A stretch of 33,681 bases of DNA, from the IMG/VR virus record IMGVR_UViG_3300024518_003244, positions 1-33,681 of that record; one strand, given 5' to 3'. How positions within the stretch are numbered: the first letter of the stretch is position 1; each line of letters opens with the position of its first letter. This stretch comes from a virus. The position numbers were made by a program, and so were the translations under genes. Under the pieces are notes generated by a model, which saw only the letters and a list, made by a program, of their open reading frames with translations, was not told the origin of the DNA and did no database searches. This document shows, piece by piece, positions 7,020-15,111 of this stretch.

Positions 7020-8270
7020 TTAAGCGGCGATAGCAAACGATCCTTTGCAGAATGCCAAGGGGCGGTTAATGCCTAAGCAGTAACGCTCTTCAGCGAGTAC
7101 AGCAACACCGTTCTCAATGAACAGGTCAGCATGTGACTCAGATACGCGAATGTTAGCTTGCTCGCGGTCATAAATGGTCGCACCCATTTGGAAATCACCA
7201 AGCAAGAAAACACCAGCAGTCATTGCGTTAGACACAACAACTGGCACGCGCCAGATAGTTTGAGTCTGGCCAGCAGTGGCTGCGAAGGCTACCAACAAGA
7301 AATGGCCATCAGTTGCTTTGGCTGTTTCAAGTGTTTGCCAATCAACTGGGTTCAAGATCAAGCCATTGATGTTGTAATACTCATTGGTTTGACACTCAGT
7401 AATTGCAGCGCGTATGTGGTCGATCATTGCACCGGCCAACTCAGCCGCAGTTGTGCCGCTGGCGATCTCGCCAACTGTTGGGACAGCTGCATCTACCATC
7501 AAGCCAGTGAGGTCTTGGTTAGTTCCAGAGCCATTGAGCAATTGCTCATCTGACTCAAGGTCAAGGCCATAGTTCAGCTCACCATCAATGATGCCTTTCA
7601 GCTGAGGTGCGTCTGTTAGGACTTGTCGAGATGCAATTACATAGTGCGCGATAGTTCGCACAGCAACGGTCACTGCTTCAATAACCAGATTTGACTTGGC
7701 TTTTGTTACCAACTCACCAGCGCCTTGTGCAGTACCGGCAGCTGGGCCTTGAGGGGCCGCGTTATTGGTGACAGATGTGATGCGCATGATTTCAACAGCA
7801 CCAGAATTCACTGGGATCGTTGGAAGCAGATCACGGATGCGAAGTGCACGCATACCACCAATTGTGCGGTAGGTGGTTGGATCACGGAAGTCTTGCACCG
7901 CACCCATGGCGCTTGCCACTGTGCCAGTGATGTCTTTCTGTTCCATCTCAGCGTTTACAGCGCCAAAGCCTTTGCGGTCAGATCCACCAAGTGCGAGAAA
8001 CTTCTCACTCTCAACAAATTGCTGGCCCCATGATTTGGCCTCAACAAACGCAGCTTGCTCAGCTGCAGATGCTAATTTCTTCAGCTCTGCATCAATGTTG
8101 TCAAACTTGCTCAGCGCTTCGGTCATTTTAGTCTCTGCCAATTCAAGGGCAGCCTTGGTCTCAGCTTGCACTGATCCCATCTCTTTCATCTCAGTGTCAT
8201 GCTTTTCTTGCATTTCAGTGAATGCGGTTTGAGTGCTTTTGAAGCTCTCGACTAGATCTTTTAATTCCAT
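7020..8270 (-). CDS. Major capsid protein, HK97 fold
   Basis: 416 aa from ATG 8270-8268. A longer open frame upstream runs inside the protease gene and is not used. The first 75 residues are a Glu/Lys-rich coiled coil (TEMQEKHDTEMKEMGSVQAE), the delta/scaffold domain normally removed by the prohead protease encoded just upstream. The rest shows HK97-fold landmarks: LRIRDLLPTIPVNSGAVEIM, the P-domain VRTIAHYVIASRQVLTDAPQ, NGLILNPVDWQTLETAKATD, and the C-terminal FLLGDFQMGATIYDREQANI. A strong terminator follows the stop. Confidence 0.96.
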   Translation of the reverse strand: MELKDLVESFKSTQTAFTEMQEKHDTEMKEMGSVQAETKAALELAETKMTEALSKFDNIDAELKKLASAAEQAAFVEAKSWGQQFVESEKFLALGGSDRKGFGAVNAEMEQKDITGTVASAMGAVQDFRDPTTYRTIGGMRALRIRDLLPTIPVNSGAVEIMRITSVTNNAAPQGPAAGTAQGAGELVTKAKSNLVIEAVTVAVRTIAHYVIASRQVLTDAPQLKGIIDGELNYGLDLESDEQLLNGSGTNQDLTGLMVDAAVPTVGEIASGTTAAELAGAMIDHIRAAITECQTNEYYNINGLILNPVDWQTLETAKATDGHFLLVAFAATAGQTQTIWRVPVVVSNAMTAGVFLLGDFQMGATIYDREQANIRVSESHADLFIENGVAVLAEERYCLGINRPLAFCKGSFAIAA

Positions 8271-8280
8271 AATCAGATAC

Positions 8281-8919
8281 TCATTTAAATTTAAAGGATT
8301 TGAGCACAGTGTCCAGCTCAGCCAGCAATGCGGCCTGCTTTGCTTCTTGCTCGTCTTGGGTATCTGCCTCGCGCAGACTTTTGATGCCAGAGTTGGCCAT
8401 GCACTTTGCTTGGCTGTTGGTATAGCCTGCCTCACGCAGAATATGCTCAAGCTCTCTGACATCTAAATTTTTGACAGCTGTGATGCGTGCTGCCTCATTC
8501 ATTGGGAAATTCACCAGCGAGATTTCAAACAGCTCAAGCTCTTTGATTGTCCTGATGCCGGTCTCTTGGTCAAGCTCTGCCACTTTTGTGGTGTAGCCAA
8601 TGCTCATCTCAGTGAGCACGCCATCGGCAAGTAATATGCTCGCGTCTTTGCCTTGGCTTGTCTCAGAGATTGCGCCCTCTATATACAGAGAGCCGTTTCT
8701 CTCTTCCAGCTTCTCAGGCTTGCCAATGGGCATCAAGTCTGACCTGTGATTCCAGAGCAGCTTGACTCTCCCAGCTCTCTCGCTGAGTGTCTTGGTGAAT
8801 GCGCCCTCAATTATCACATCTTTGCCGCGATCCAGATCACCAGTGCTCGCAAGACCGGCAAACTTTTTGCCTTTTGGGTCAACATCATCTGCTTTGAATT
8901 GAAGGGTTTTGTATTCCAT
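8281..8919 (-). CDS. Prohead maturation protease (HK97/U35 family)
   Basis: 212 aa. Cleaves the capsid delta domain and itself inside the procapsid. Motifs: FAGLASTGDLDRGKDVIIEG at the start, catalytic His in LLWNHRSDLMPIGK (H58), nucleophile Ser in LTEMSIGYTT (S106), and the third conserved block LELFEISLVNFPMN (about 128-141). The C-terminal 60 residues are helical and Glu/Ala/Lys-rich, like the scaffold-binding tails of relatives. The stop is 10 bp before the capsid start, the usual pairing. Confidence 0.94.
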   Translation of the reverse strand: MEYKTLQFKADDVDPKGKKFAGLASTGDLDRGKDVIIEGAFTKTLSERAGRVKLLWNHRSDLMPIGKPEKLEERNGSLYIEGAISETSQGKDASILLADGVLTEMSIGYTTKVAELDQETGIRTIKELELFEISLVNFPMNEAARITAVKNLDVRELEHILREAGYTNSQAKCMANSGIKSLREADTQDEQEAKQAALLAELDTVLKSFKFK

Positions 8920-8968
8920 TGTTACACTCTCACTGGTTGCCTATAGGATACACATGCACGCATGAATA

Positions 8969-9736
8969 TCAAATCACTATATATGCCGCCACGCATCGGC
9001 AGTTAATCACCTCTACAGCAGGGCCGTTTGGATCTTGTGGATACATCAGCGCAGAACCGCCAACATCAAATGGCTGGCTCATTCTAACTCTCTGGCCGTT
9101 TGCACTTCTGTGGGTCTCTCTGGTGCGCTCGCCACCACTTGCGACCCATTCCTTCATCATCGGCAAGCCTGATGCCAGTGCGCCTTGATCGGTTGCAACC
9201 TTGGCCGCTGTTCCGGTCTCTGTGCGAGCAATCACCCTTGATCGGTAGCTGCTCATGGTCAGCGCTTGGCTGGCCACTTCATTCTGGATCTCTTTGGCAA
9301 TGGCGATCTCACTCATACCATCAAGAATGCCCTGACTGGTTGCCGCATTAACAATGGCAGCGGTTTGCTCTTGAGTGGTTCCAGCAATCTCGATGACTCT
9401 TTTGGCCCCGTTCTTTTTGATCCACTCATTTGCCATGGCTGTGAACTGGGCTGTTGATGGCACTGCTTTTTGCACCTTGGCGGCACCCTCAAAAATGCGA
9501 GACCCGAACACCTTGAATGATGACCGGTATTGCTTGTCTAGGATTGCCGCAACTCTTGCCTTGTGCGCTGCTAGCGCTGACTTAGCAGCGCCTGATGTTG
9601 TAGCCGCTGACATTGATTTCATTGCGCGCTTGATCTCTCTGGCCATTGCAGGCTGCATTGCGCGCTCTTGGCTCAGCACCAGTCGCTCAACAAGTTGCTG
9701 CTCTCTGGCTGGGGTCAGACCTGTGACTGTTTTCAC
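8969..9736 (-). CDS. Minor head protein, Mu gpF / SPP1 gp7 family
   Basis: 255 aa. A portal-associated protein, often carried into the head or ejected with DNA. The C-terminal signature is clear: SRVIARTETGTAAKVATDQG, KEWVASGGERTRETHRSANG, then QPFDVGGSALMYPQDPN and VINCRCVAAY. These conserved His/Cys positions define the MuF domain. The N-terminal 120 residues are helical. The start is GTG (9736-9734), overlapping the TGA of a 42-aa gene as GTGA. No C-terminal toxin-like extension is present. Confidence 0.92.
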   Translation of the reverse strand: MKTVTGLTPAREQQLVERLVLSQERAMQPAMAREIKRAMKSMSAATTSGAAKSALAAHKARVAAILDKQYRSSFKVFGSRIFEGAAKVQKAVPSTAQFTAMANEWIKKNGAKRVIEIAGTTQEQTAAIVNAATSQGILDGMSEIAIAKEIQNEVASQALTMSSYRSRVIARTETGTAAKVATDQGALASGLPMMKEWVASGGERTRETHRSANGQRVRMSQPFDVGGSALMYPQDPNGPAVEVINCRCVAAYIVI

Positions 9737-9861
9737 GCCTTCTGCTCTCCATACATCAGCAGCCGGTTAGTCTCTTGCGAGGCCCAGATGCAGATCATCT
9801 TGGGTGAGTCACCCCTTGCAACGCGCCATGCAACGCCTGCATGTATCCAAGCATTATCCAT
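9733..9861 (-). CDS. 42-aa protein between portal and MuF genes
   Basis: ATG 9861-9859 to TGA 9735-9733. The product begins MDNAWIHAGVAWRVARGDSP and ends LLMYGEQKA. It fills the gap between the portal stop and the MuF start, overlapping the latter by 4 bp (GTGA), which argues that it is translated. There is no strong ribosome-binding site, so it may be coupled to the portal gene. Trp-rich and compact; function unknown. Confidence 0.5.
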   Translation of the reverse strand: MDNAWIHAGVAWRVARGDSPKMICIWASQETNRLLMYGEQKA

Positions 9862-9884
9862 GGCGCACAAAAAAGGGATGAGAT

Positions 9885-11438
9885 TTATGTCTCATCTCCA
9901 TACGCAAGAGCTTGCAAAAACTTCATGCCTTTTTCGTCAAGCTCTCTGGGGGTGAAGTTGACCACTGGATTGATGATGTCATCCACTTGCTGGGCTGTTA
10001 GCGCTGGGAACGCTGCAGCAATCAAGCCTCTGGCCGTCTCAGCTGGGAGCGTGCCATCTGCAACACTGCTGGCGATGTCGCTTAGGCTAGAGATCTGTGC
10101 GCCGTTCAGCACTGCATCTTGCACCTTCTCAACTGATGCGTCTGGCAGGGTTAGCGCTTCTTGGTCGTCATCGCCTTCTGGTGGCTCTCTTCCAAAGCCT
10201 TGGGGCAGCAGTCCAGCTGGCTCATACCTGATGTCACCATCTTCTGTTTCATCAAATCCAAGCTCATATTTCTCATTAACCTCATTGCGCGTATATCCAA
10301 GACTGACCGCCTTGGCTGCATTGTCTAGTTTTTTGCCCTCATCATCCTTGAGCGCGCTGATGTTCGTGAGGTCTGGCTCCATGCGGAACTCAGGCCCAAA
10401 CTCACTGGCCAGCTGATAGTTGAACTGCATCTTCATCAAGACCAGCTGAGGTATGATGGTATCTTCCCACAGAAGCCGTTTCATGGCATCTGCATTGGCG
10501 AGGTTCACATTCTCAGTGAATCCAAGCATGGCTAATGGCACGCCGAACACTGCGCCAATCTCTGTCCAGTTGGATTTGCGACTGTTCACAAAATCCATCT
10601 CAACCGCTGTTTGGCCCAACTGGTTGACCTTACCTGATGTGACCAAAGGCGCTCTGGCATTAGCAGGCCCACTCTGGCGCTCTTTCATTTTCTTGCGTAT
10701 CTCATCACGCATCTCTGGGCCGGTATTCTCTGGCACCTCAATATGCAGATCCATGACCGACCTGTTTTGCAGGGATGACTTCTGCCAGTCTCCGCTTTCT
10801 CTATCGACATCTGCTGCCCTACCTGCCGCCTTCAGTGTGGGCTGGCCAAAATAGGGGTTGTCAGGGTTTGGCAGTTTGAGGTGAATCATATCCTCTGGCG
10901 CAATGGTTCTGGGTCTACCGCTTGCGCCTGTGAATGTGTAGCCATCAATCAGGCGCACATCACCGGCTTTGATCTTGATGCCCTTGGCCGGTAGTAGCCA
11001 CAACTCAAATGGCGTGCCGTCAATGCCACCCTTGATCTCTGAGATATACGCAGCGCCTGCAAGATCCAATGACTGCGAGGTTGAGTACATCAGCTCGTAC
11101 AGGCTAACTGAAGGGTTGGGCCGGTTGAGCAATTTCTGCAACGGGCTGTCTGGCGCATCTTCCCATACATCACCTGCGAGCTTTTGCGCTTTCCACGGAA
11201 CTGAGGCAATCAACTTGGCGCGCTTCTCAACTGCTGCGAACACAACAGAGCTTGCATTGTATCCTTCAGTGATTGCGGTCTGAATATTCCAATCGCCTTG
11301 ACCCTTGGCCACGCGCCAAGTTGGGGTGGTCATCGGCAGTGTGAGTGACTTCACATCTTGCAGCAGAAAAGCCTTGATGGTTTCCGCTGTCAGTGATCGG
11401 CTTTGCGCCTCTGGGGTCTTTTTAAATGGGTTGGCCAT
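9885..11438 (-). CDS. Portal protein (HK97 family)
   Basis: 517 aa. Dodecameric DNA channel at the head vertex. Recognisable blocks: NASSVVFAAVEKRAKLIASV with VPWKAQK, LLNRPNPSVSLYELMYSTSQ, AAYISEIKGGIDGTPFELWL, DMIHLKLPNPDNPYFGQPTL, and in the core NWTEIGAVFGVPLAMLGFTE with NLANADAMKRLLWEDTIIPQ. The C-terminal 130 residues extend beyond the shortest HK97-type portals and carry an acidic segment and a small helical domain (LPAETARGLIAAAFPALTAQ). It lies between terminase and head proteins. Confidence 0.95.
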   Translation of the reverse strand: MANPFKKTPEAQSRSLTAETIKAFLLQDVKSLTLPMTTPTWRVAKGQGDWNIQTAITEGYNASSVVFAAVEKRAKLIASVPWKAQKLAGDVWEDAPDSPLQKLLNRPNPSVSLYELMYSTSQSLDLAGAAYISEIKGGIDGTPFELWLLPAKGIKIKAGDVRLIDGYTFTGASGRPRTIAPEDMIHLKLPNPDNPYFGQPTLKAAGRAADVDRESGDWQKSSLQNRSVMDLHIEVPENTGPEMRDEIRKKMKERQSGPANARAPLVTSGKVNQLGQTAVEMDFVNSRKSNWTEIGAVFGVPLAMLGFTENVNLANADAMKRLLWEDTIIPQLVLMKMQFNYQLASEFGPEFRMEPDLTNISALKDDEGKKLDNAAKAVSLGYTRNEVNEKYELGFDETEDGDIRYEPAGLLPQGFGREPPEGDDDQEALTLPDASVEKVQDAVLNGAQISSLSDIASSVADGTLPAETARGLIAAAFPALTAQQVDDIINPVVNFTPRELDEKGMKFLQALAYGDET

Positions 11439-11484
11439 GCGCAGCGATCCGGTCAGGTGTTTGGGTTAGCGGCAAAGTATAGCA

Positions 11485-12726
11485 TTAGCAGTCGAAAACA
11501 AAACCATCAGGTTTGATAAGCGGCTGCAGTGCATACCTGATCGCATCAATGCAGTGGTTCCAAGCGTCTTTGACCTCTGGCAAAACGTCGCCGGTCTGCT
11601 TGTTGACCTTGTAGCTGTAGAATTTGAACTCTTCTGCTGTCTTGGGGCAGTCAGGGTGAATCACAATGCGATCATAGTTGCGCATGTGTGTGATGCCATC
11701 AGCAACAGAGCCTGCGCCCTTCTTCACGCTCTCGATCATTGGGAGGCGGTCATCACCTCGCGCTGGGTTCTTCAAATAGCTGATTGTTTCAGGCCGCGCA
11801 CTGTCTGCCCTGATTGTGTGCTTGGCGATTTCCGGCAGACACTTTTTGAAGTATGGCGCTGTCTGGTCAAGCTCTAGGGCCAACTTCCAAGCCTCGCGCC
11901 TGATGTAGAGGGTGCGGTCGTTGACATAGCACTCAACGGCTGTGGTGGGGTCTTGAGAGAATCCCCAATCAGCGCCGAACATAGGCGCCCAGCTCTCGTC
12001 AAGCTCGAACTCTTCCACTTGCCACTTGCCACTAAATACTTGGGCCTCGCTCTTGATGTCGTATGCGCCATGCCAGATGTGCTCATAGTTCTCTGGGTCA
12101 ACCCTTGCACAGCGCGCCGCTTCCTTCTTTGATTCCTCTGTGCAGAATGGGTTCTGCTCGAAATTGACATGCACAAGCACAAAGTCTGGATCATTGGCCG
12201 CATCTGCGAACAGCTGCTCAACTGGGTTATTCTCATCTTGAGGGTTCCATGTGAACCATAGCTCAGAGCCAGCTGCCCTGATGGTTGGAATAAGCAACTG
12301 CATTGATTTGGCTGAGAGTGTCTGCGCCTCTTCAACCCAAGCGATCTGGAAATCTTCAAGCGACTTGATTGAGTCGGCTGTGTGATCCTGCAAGCCCTGA
12401 AATATGATCACCCCTTTGAATTTACCATCAGATCCAATGCGTCTAATCTCAGTGCTTGTGATGTCGAACAGATGGCCAACTTTGAATTTGGCAATTTTCT
12501 GCTCAAGCAGTTTCTTTGCTGAAAATTTGAGGGATTTCTGGATCTCGCGGATGCAGACCGCGCTGAGGTTCTCATCCATGACCATGGCCTCAATGAGAGC
12601 CTCTGCTCGCTCGTGCGACTTACCGCCAGACCTGCCACCTTTGATGCCCTTGAACCGAGCAGCAACCAGCAGCGGGAGAGACCAGCGAGGTGTGGCAATG
12701 TCGAGCGCCACCACAGCTGAGGTCAT
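11485..12726 (-). CDS. Terminase large subunit (PBSX/Terminase_3 type)
   Basis: 413 aa. Packaging motor ATPase plus headful or cos nuclease. Walker A GGRSGGKS (30-37), Walker B FQIAWVEEAQ (126-135), and coupling motif LWFTWNPQDENNPVE (156-170). The C-terminal RNase-H-like nuclease shows acidic residues in FGADWGFSQDP (D253), TIRADSARPE (D308) and DAWNHCIDAIRYA (D394). Its length is normal for the family. ATG 12726-12724 abuts the stop of the small subunit gene. PBSX-type terminases are usually linked to headful (pac) packaging, consistent with circularly permuted ends, but this was not tested. Confidence 0.96.
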   Translation of the reverse strand: MTSAVVALDIATPRWSLPLLVAARFKGIKGGRSGGKSHERAEALIEAMVMDENLSAVCIREIQKSLKFSAKKLLEQKIAKFKVGHLFDITSTEIRRIGSDGKFKGVIIFQGLQDHTADSIKSLEDFQIAWVEEAQTLSAKSMQLLIPTIRAAGSELWFTWNPQDENNPVEQLFADAANDPDFVLVHVNFEQNPFCTEESKKEAARCARVDPENYEHIWHGAYDIKSEAQVFSGKWQVEEFELDESWAPMFGADWGFSQDPTTAVECYVNDRTLYIRREAWKLALELDQTAPYFKKCLPEIAKHTIRADSARPETISYLKNPARGDDRLPMIESVKKGAGSVADGITHMRNYDRIVIHPDCPKTAEEFKFYSYKVNKQTGDVLPEVKDAWNHCIDAIRYALQPLIKPDGFVFDC

Positions 12727-13239
12727 CTATTCAGCAGGGTCAACAATGGTGCGAGTGATGACGGTTGGAGTCATTGAGCCATCTGAGCTCTGGTGGTCTT
12801 GCTTGTCAGCGAGCCCAACCTCTCTGGATATGATGACAGGGTTGAGCAGGTCAGCTGCTGCGCCTGTGATTTTCTGATGCAGAATGACCTCATTCACCAT
12901 GAGCACCACATCTCTCAGTTTGTGACCCTCAGCGCCCCATGCCATCCATGTGGTGTGATGAATGCCAAGGAATATGCACAGACCGCCCTTGGTCATGGCC
13001 TGCATCTTCTCGACATCGGCATATGTGATGTGACCCTGAAAAGCAAAAGGCCGCTGCTCAATGAGCGGGTTTTTCTCAACCCAGTCAAAATACTCGCAGC
13101 AGTCGGCCCACAGCTTCTTGGGGTCAGTGTATAGCTCAGGCCGCCCAGATGTTGACACGCCATCTTTGTAGGCTCTCTGCCAGAGCTTGTTGCCCTCAAC
13201 CATCAGCGGGCAACCTCTTTTGGGTTTTTCGTCATTCAT
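12727..13239 (-). CDS. Terminase small subunit (P22 gp3-like)
   Basis: 170 aa. Recognises the packaging site and stimulates the large subunit. LYTDPKKLWADCCEYFDWVE followed by KNPLIEQRPF is characteristic of the gp3-like small terminase family; a helical oligomerisation core follows (LCIFLGIHHTTWMAWGAEGH, VVLMVNEVILHQKITGAAAD). The acidic/polar tail (DQHSSDG-like region near 145-155) is probably disordered. It is directly followed by the large subunit gene. Confidence 0.87.
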   Translation of the reverse strand: MNDEKPKRGCPLMVEGNKLWQRAYKDGVSTSGRPELYTDPKKLWADCCEYFDWVEKNPLIEQRPFAFQGHITYADVEKMQAMTKGGLCIFLGIHHTTWMAWGAEGHKLRDVVLMVNEVILHQKITGAAADLLNPVIISREVGLADKQDHQSSDGSMTPTVITRTIVDPAE

Positions 13240-13256
13240 CTGGTAATGGTATCAGA

Positions 13257-13727
13257 TTAGCTGGCGAGCAGTGAAGCCATGATGTCCTCAGTGAGCATGG
13301 CTCTGCAATGGTTCTCAGACACAGCCTGCCTGATCTGCGCCTCAGTGAATACTGGCTCTGGTTCGCTGATGAGTTTCCATGTCCCAGCTGTGAGCCACTC
13401 GTGTGAGACAGCCTGAGACTTCACGCTTGCCACAGAGTTGCCATCATTCCTGCACAGCAAGATTTTGTCGCCAAAGATAGCAGCAACCAGCCAGCCATGA
13501 GGCTCTGGTGATGCCCACTCTTGCCCGACCTTGACCTCAATTGCTTGCTTGGTTTGGTAATTGCTGCTTTCAGCAATTTTGCTTGGGTGGTCTGTCGATA
13601 ATATCCATACCCCATCATGCAGCAGAGCATACTCATCATTGAGGTTGCAGTACCAAGCGCCAGCCCAGTAAACCTCAAGCCCATCTCTGGGTGCTGCAGG
13701 TGCTTCATTCCAGTCTGGTTTGTTCAT
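13257..13727 (-). CDS. Hypothetical protein upstream of the terminase genes
   Basis: 156 aa, Trp- and acid-rich, no signal peptide or membrane segment. Starts MNKPDWNEAPAAPRDGLEVY. Two beta-rich blocks (VYWAGAWYCNLNDEYALLHD and HGWLVAAIFGDKILLCRNDG) precede a helical end (EAQIRQAVSENHCRAMLTED). ATG 13727-13725 overlaps the stop of the 57-aa membrane protein gene (ATGA). Function not recognised. Confidence 0.75.
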   Translation of the reverse strand: MNKPDWNEAPAAPRDGLEVYWAGAWYCNLNDEYALLHDGVWILSTDHPSKIAESSNYQTKQAIEVKVGQEWASPEPHGWLVAAIFGDKILLCRNDGNSVASVKSQAVSHEWLTAGTWKLISEPEPVFTEAQIRQAVSENHCRAMLTEDIMASLLAS

Positions 13728-13897
13728 TTTTCAATCACCTCAATAAGTGCAAAACCTATAAGAAAAGGCCACACAATGGCCATAAAAAGCGCAGTCATTA
13801 TTCTTGCCTGCTTTGTGCATTTCATGCCTCTGGACATGAAAGCAAAGTATGTGCCAGCAGCAATCATCATATAGATCAACATTAGTGCTTCAATCAT
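13724..13897 (-). CDS. 57-aa membrane protein with two hydrophobic segments
   Basis: ATG 13897-13895 to TGA 13726-13724. Two predicted membrane helices: residues about 4-20 (ALMLIYMMIAAGTYFAFM) and 36-53 (ALFMAIVWPFLIGFALIEVI), joined by a short basic loop with Lys and Arg. Both ends overlap neighbours by 4 bp (ATGA), strong evidence for expression. Size and topology are compatible with a class II holin or an accessory lysis/exclusion protein, but it is far from the lysin. No family assignment. Confidence 0.7.
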   Translation of the reverse strand: MIEALMLIYMMIAAGTYFAFMSRGMKCTKQARIMTALFMAIVWPFLIGFALIEVIEK

Positions 13898-14301
13898 GTC
13901 TTGCCCTCTGCTTCAGCCCAGAGATCAAAGTCAGCTTTGGTCAAGCCAGCTTGATATATAGCGCTATTTGCGCAACCCAGACAGCCGCACGCCTTGGAAT
14001 TACACCAGCGCTTGTGTGCCATCGGTTTACTCTTGAGCGCATCAGATACCGCCGCAATCTTCTCGCGCTTCTCAGCAGCTCTCATGCTCGCAACCTGAAG
14101 ACCACCAAAGGCCAGAATGGTGGTGACAATGGCCACAACAACTTGGCCCCACTCATCTAGGCCAGCCATGCCGAACAATGCGCCAGCGAGTGCGCCAACA
14201 CCAAAACAGCTGATGGCAACGGCCAACCATTCGACGGCTTTTTCTGTGACCCCCCATGTAAACTCGGAAAACTCTAACAGTCTTTTTTTGCAACTTTTCA
14301 T
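13894..14301 (-). CDS. Membrane protein with Cys-rich C-terminal segment
   Basis: 135 aa. Two hydrophobic segments at about residues 23-45 (VEWLAVAISCFGVGALAGAL) and 53-72 (QVVVAIVTTILAFGGLQV), then a basic helix (RAAEKREKIAAV) and a C-terminal motif WCNSKACGCLGCAN followed by LTKADFDLWAE. The Cys motif could bind metal. ATGA overlaps on both sides place it in a tightly coupled run with the 57-aa and 58-aa genes. Function unknown. Confidence 0.72.
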   Translation of the reverse strand: MKSCKKRLLEFSEFTWGVTEKAVEWLAVAISCFGVGALAGALFGMAGLDEWGQVVVAIVTTILAFGGLQVASMRAAEKREKIAAVSDALKSKPMAHKRWCNSKACGCLGCANSAIYQAGLTKADFDLWAEAEGKT

Positions 14302-14474
14302 TTTTTTAGCCTCTTGATATCCGCTCTCAGGGTATTCTGGAAGCGGTTTATATTTGAGTAATGCGCAGACCGTTGTGCGATTGGCAGGCGGTTGACTGCA
14401 CCCCTTGCTCTGTTGCAGGCGCCCAGTCTGTGTTGCTTGATTCTGAGCAGCGCTTGGTTGAATAAGTCGCTCAT
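14298..14474 (-). CDS. Small basic hypothetical protein
   Basis: 58 aa from ATG 14474-14472, preceded by AAGGAAA with 6-7 nt spacing, which favours this start over a longer frame beginning near 14630. Starts MSDLFNQALLRIKQHRLGAC and ends LRADIKRLKK. Very Arg/Lys-rich and probably helical; it could bind nucleic acid, but no motif is recognised. It is the first gene after the terminator at 14506-14527. Confidence 0.65.
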   Translation of the reverse strand: MSDLFNQALLRIKQHRLGACNRARGAVNRLPIAQRSAHYSNINRFQNTLRADIKRLKK

Positions 14475-14505
14475 TTTAAATTTCCTTGGTTGGTTGCTGT
14501 TACCC

Positions 14506-14527
14506 AAAAAGCCCTCACATGGAGGGC
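14506..14527 (-). terminator. Rho-independent terminator/attenuator early in the late operon
   Basis: In minus-strand RNA: GCCCUC (14527-14522), loop CAUGU, GAGGGC (14516-14511), then UUUUU (14510-14506). It lies between the 62-aa leader gene and the rest of the late genes, 25 bp after the leader stop, with no promoter visible between it and the next gene. It may be a site of attenuation or antitermination. Confidence 0.7.
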
Positions 14528-14551
14528 GGTTGGGTTGGTTGAGATTGGTGG

Positions 14552-14740
14552 TTATGGGGCAACCATCACAGAGAGATGACCGCCACCCTCGCCATGATAT
14601 TTTTGGCTTTGGATTTTTCCAAGACCGCACTCAACGAAATCAATCACAACTGGGTGATTCTCTTGGCCGGTCACATTCGCTGCACCGTAAGCGAAAATTG
14701 ATCTGATTAAATCTTCTTTTGTTAGGTTTTCTTGTCTCAT
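14552..14740 (-). CDS. 62-aa leader protein of the late operon
   Basis: ATG 14740-14738 is preceded by AAAGGGCAA about 8 nt upstream, which decides this start over an upstream in-frame ATG at 14794 that overlaps the promoter. Starts MRQENLTKEDLIRSIFAYGA and contains a Gly/His segment (KYHGEGGGHLSVMVAP) at the end. It is the first gene downstream of promoter 14780-14808 and is followed by a terminator hairpin. Function not recognised; a late regulatory role is conceivable from position only. Confidence 0.65.
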   Translation of the reverse strand: MRQENLTKEDLIRSIFAYGAANVTGQENHPVVIDFVECGLGKIQSQKYHGEGGGHLSVMVAP

Positions 14741-14779
14741 TGTGTTGCCCTTTGGTTGTTTATTGAGTTGATGCAGAGC

Positions 14780-14808
14780 ATTCTGGGCTATCATTTATGT
14801 TCTGTCAA
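14780..14808 (-). promoter_or_regulatory. Sigma70-type promoter for the late operon
   Basis: Minus strand: perfect -35 TTGACA (14808-14803), 17-bp spacer, -10 CAGAAT (14785-14780, 4 of 6 matches). Predicted start near 14773, about 33 nt before the leader ATG. Two direct AGTGTAACCT boxes and one inverted box lie just upstream of the -35 (14823-14858), where an activator or repressor could act. Confidence 0.65.
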
Positions 14809-14822
14809 CTATTTTTGTTATA

Positions 14823-15109
14823 AGTGTAACCTAGTGTAACCTATTTTGAGGTTACACTGTCCCGCATCCCGCGCCCTGTCTAGCTTTCCGGCGATTTAGT
14901 GTAACCTATCTCGAAAAACGAGCTCAAAACTAATCTCGTGCGTTTATGCTCAAGGGCAGTGCCCTTACGCGTGTGCCCTTTTGTATATTGCTATATAACT
15001 ATATATATATATAAGGTTACACTAGGTTACACTAAAGTGGCTACAGCCCTTGCACACTGGGCTTTTCCCGATAGTGTAACCTTCCTAGAGGATACACTAA
15101 GGTTACACT
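14823..15109. repeat. Cluster of nine AGTGTAACCT boxes in both orientations
   Basis: Plus-orientation copies: 14823-14832, 14833-14842, 14898-14907, 15073-15082. Reverse copies: 14849-14858, 15014-15023, 15024-15033, 15089-15098 (one mismatch) and 15100-15109. Two are adjacent direct pairs, and two sets form inverted pairs about 6 bp apart (14833/14849 and 15073/15089). An AT-only stretch (about 14991-15013) lies next to one direct pair. No gene is supported here. The layout is like iterons of an origin or operators of a phage regulator. Confidence 0.85.
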
Positions 15110-15111
15110 GT

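Noticed and set aside
7020-8462. 480-aa version of the capsid protein
   Set aside because: The extra 64 N-terminal residues are read inside the protease gene in another frame; ATG 8270 gives the expected delta-domain start.
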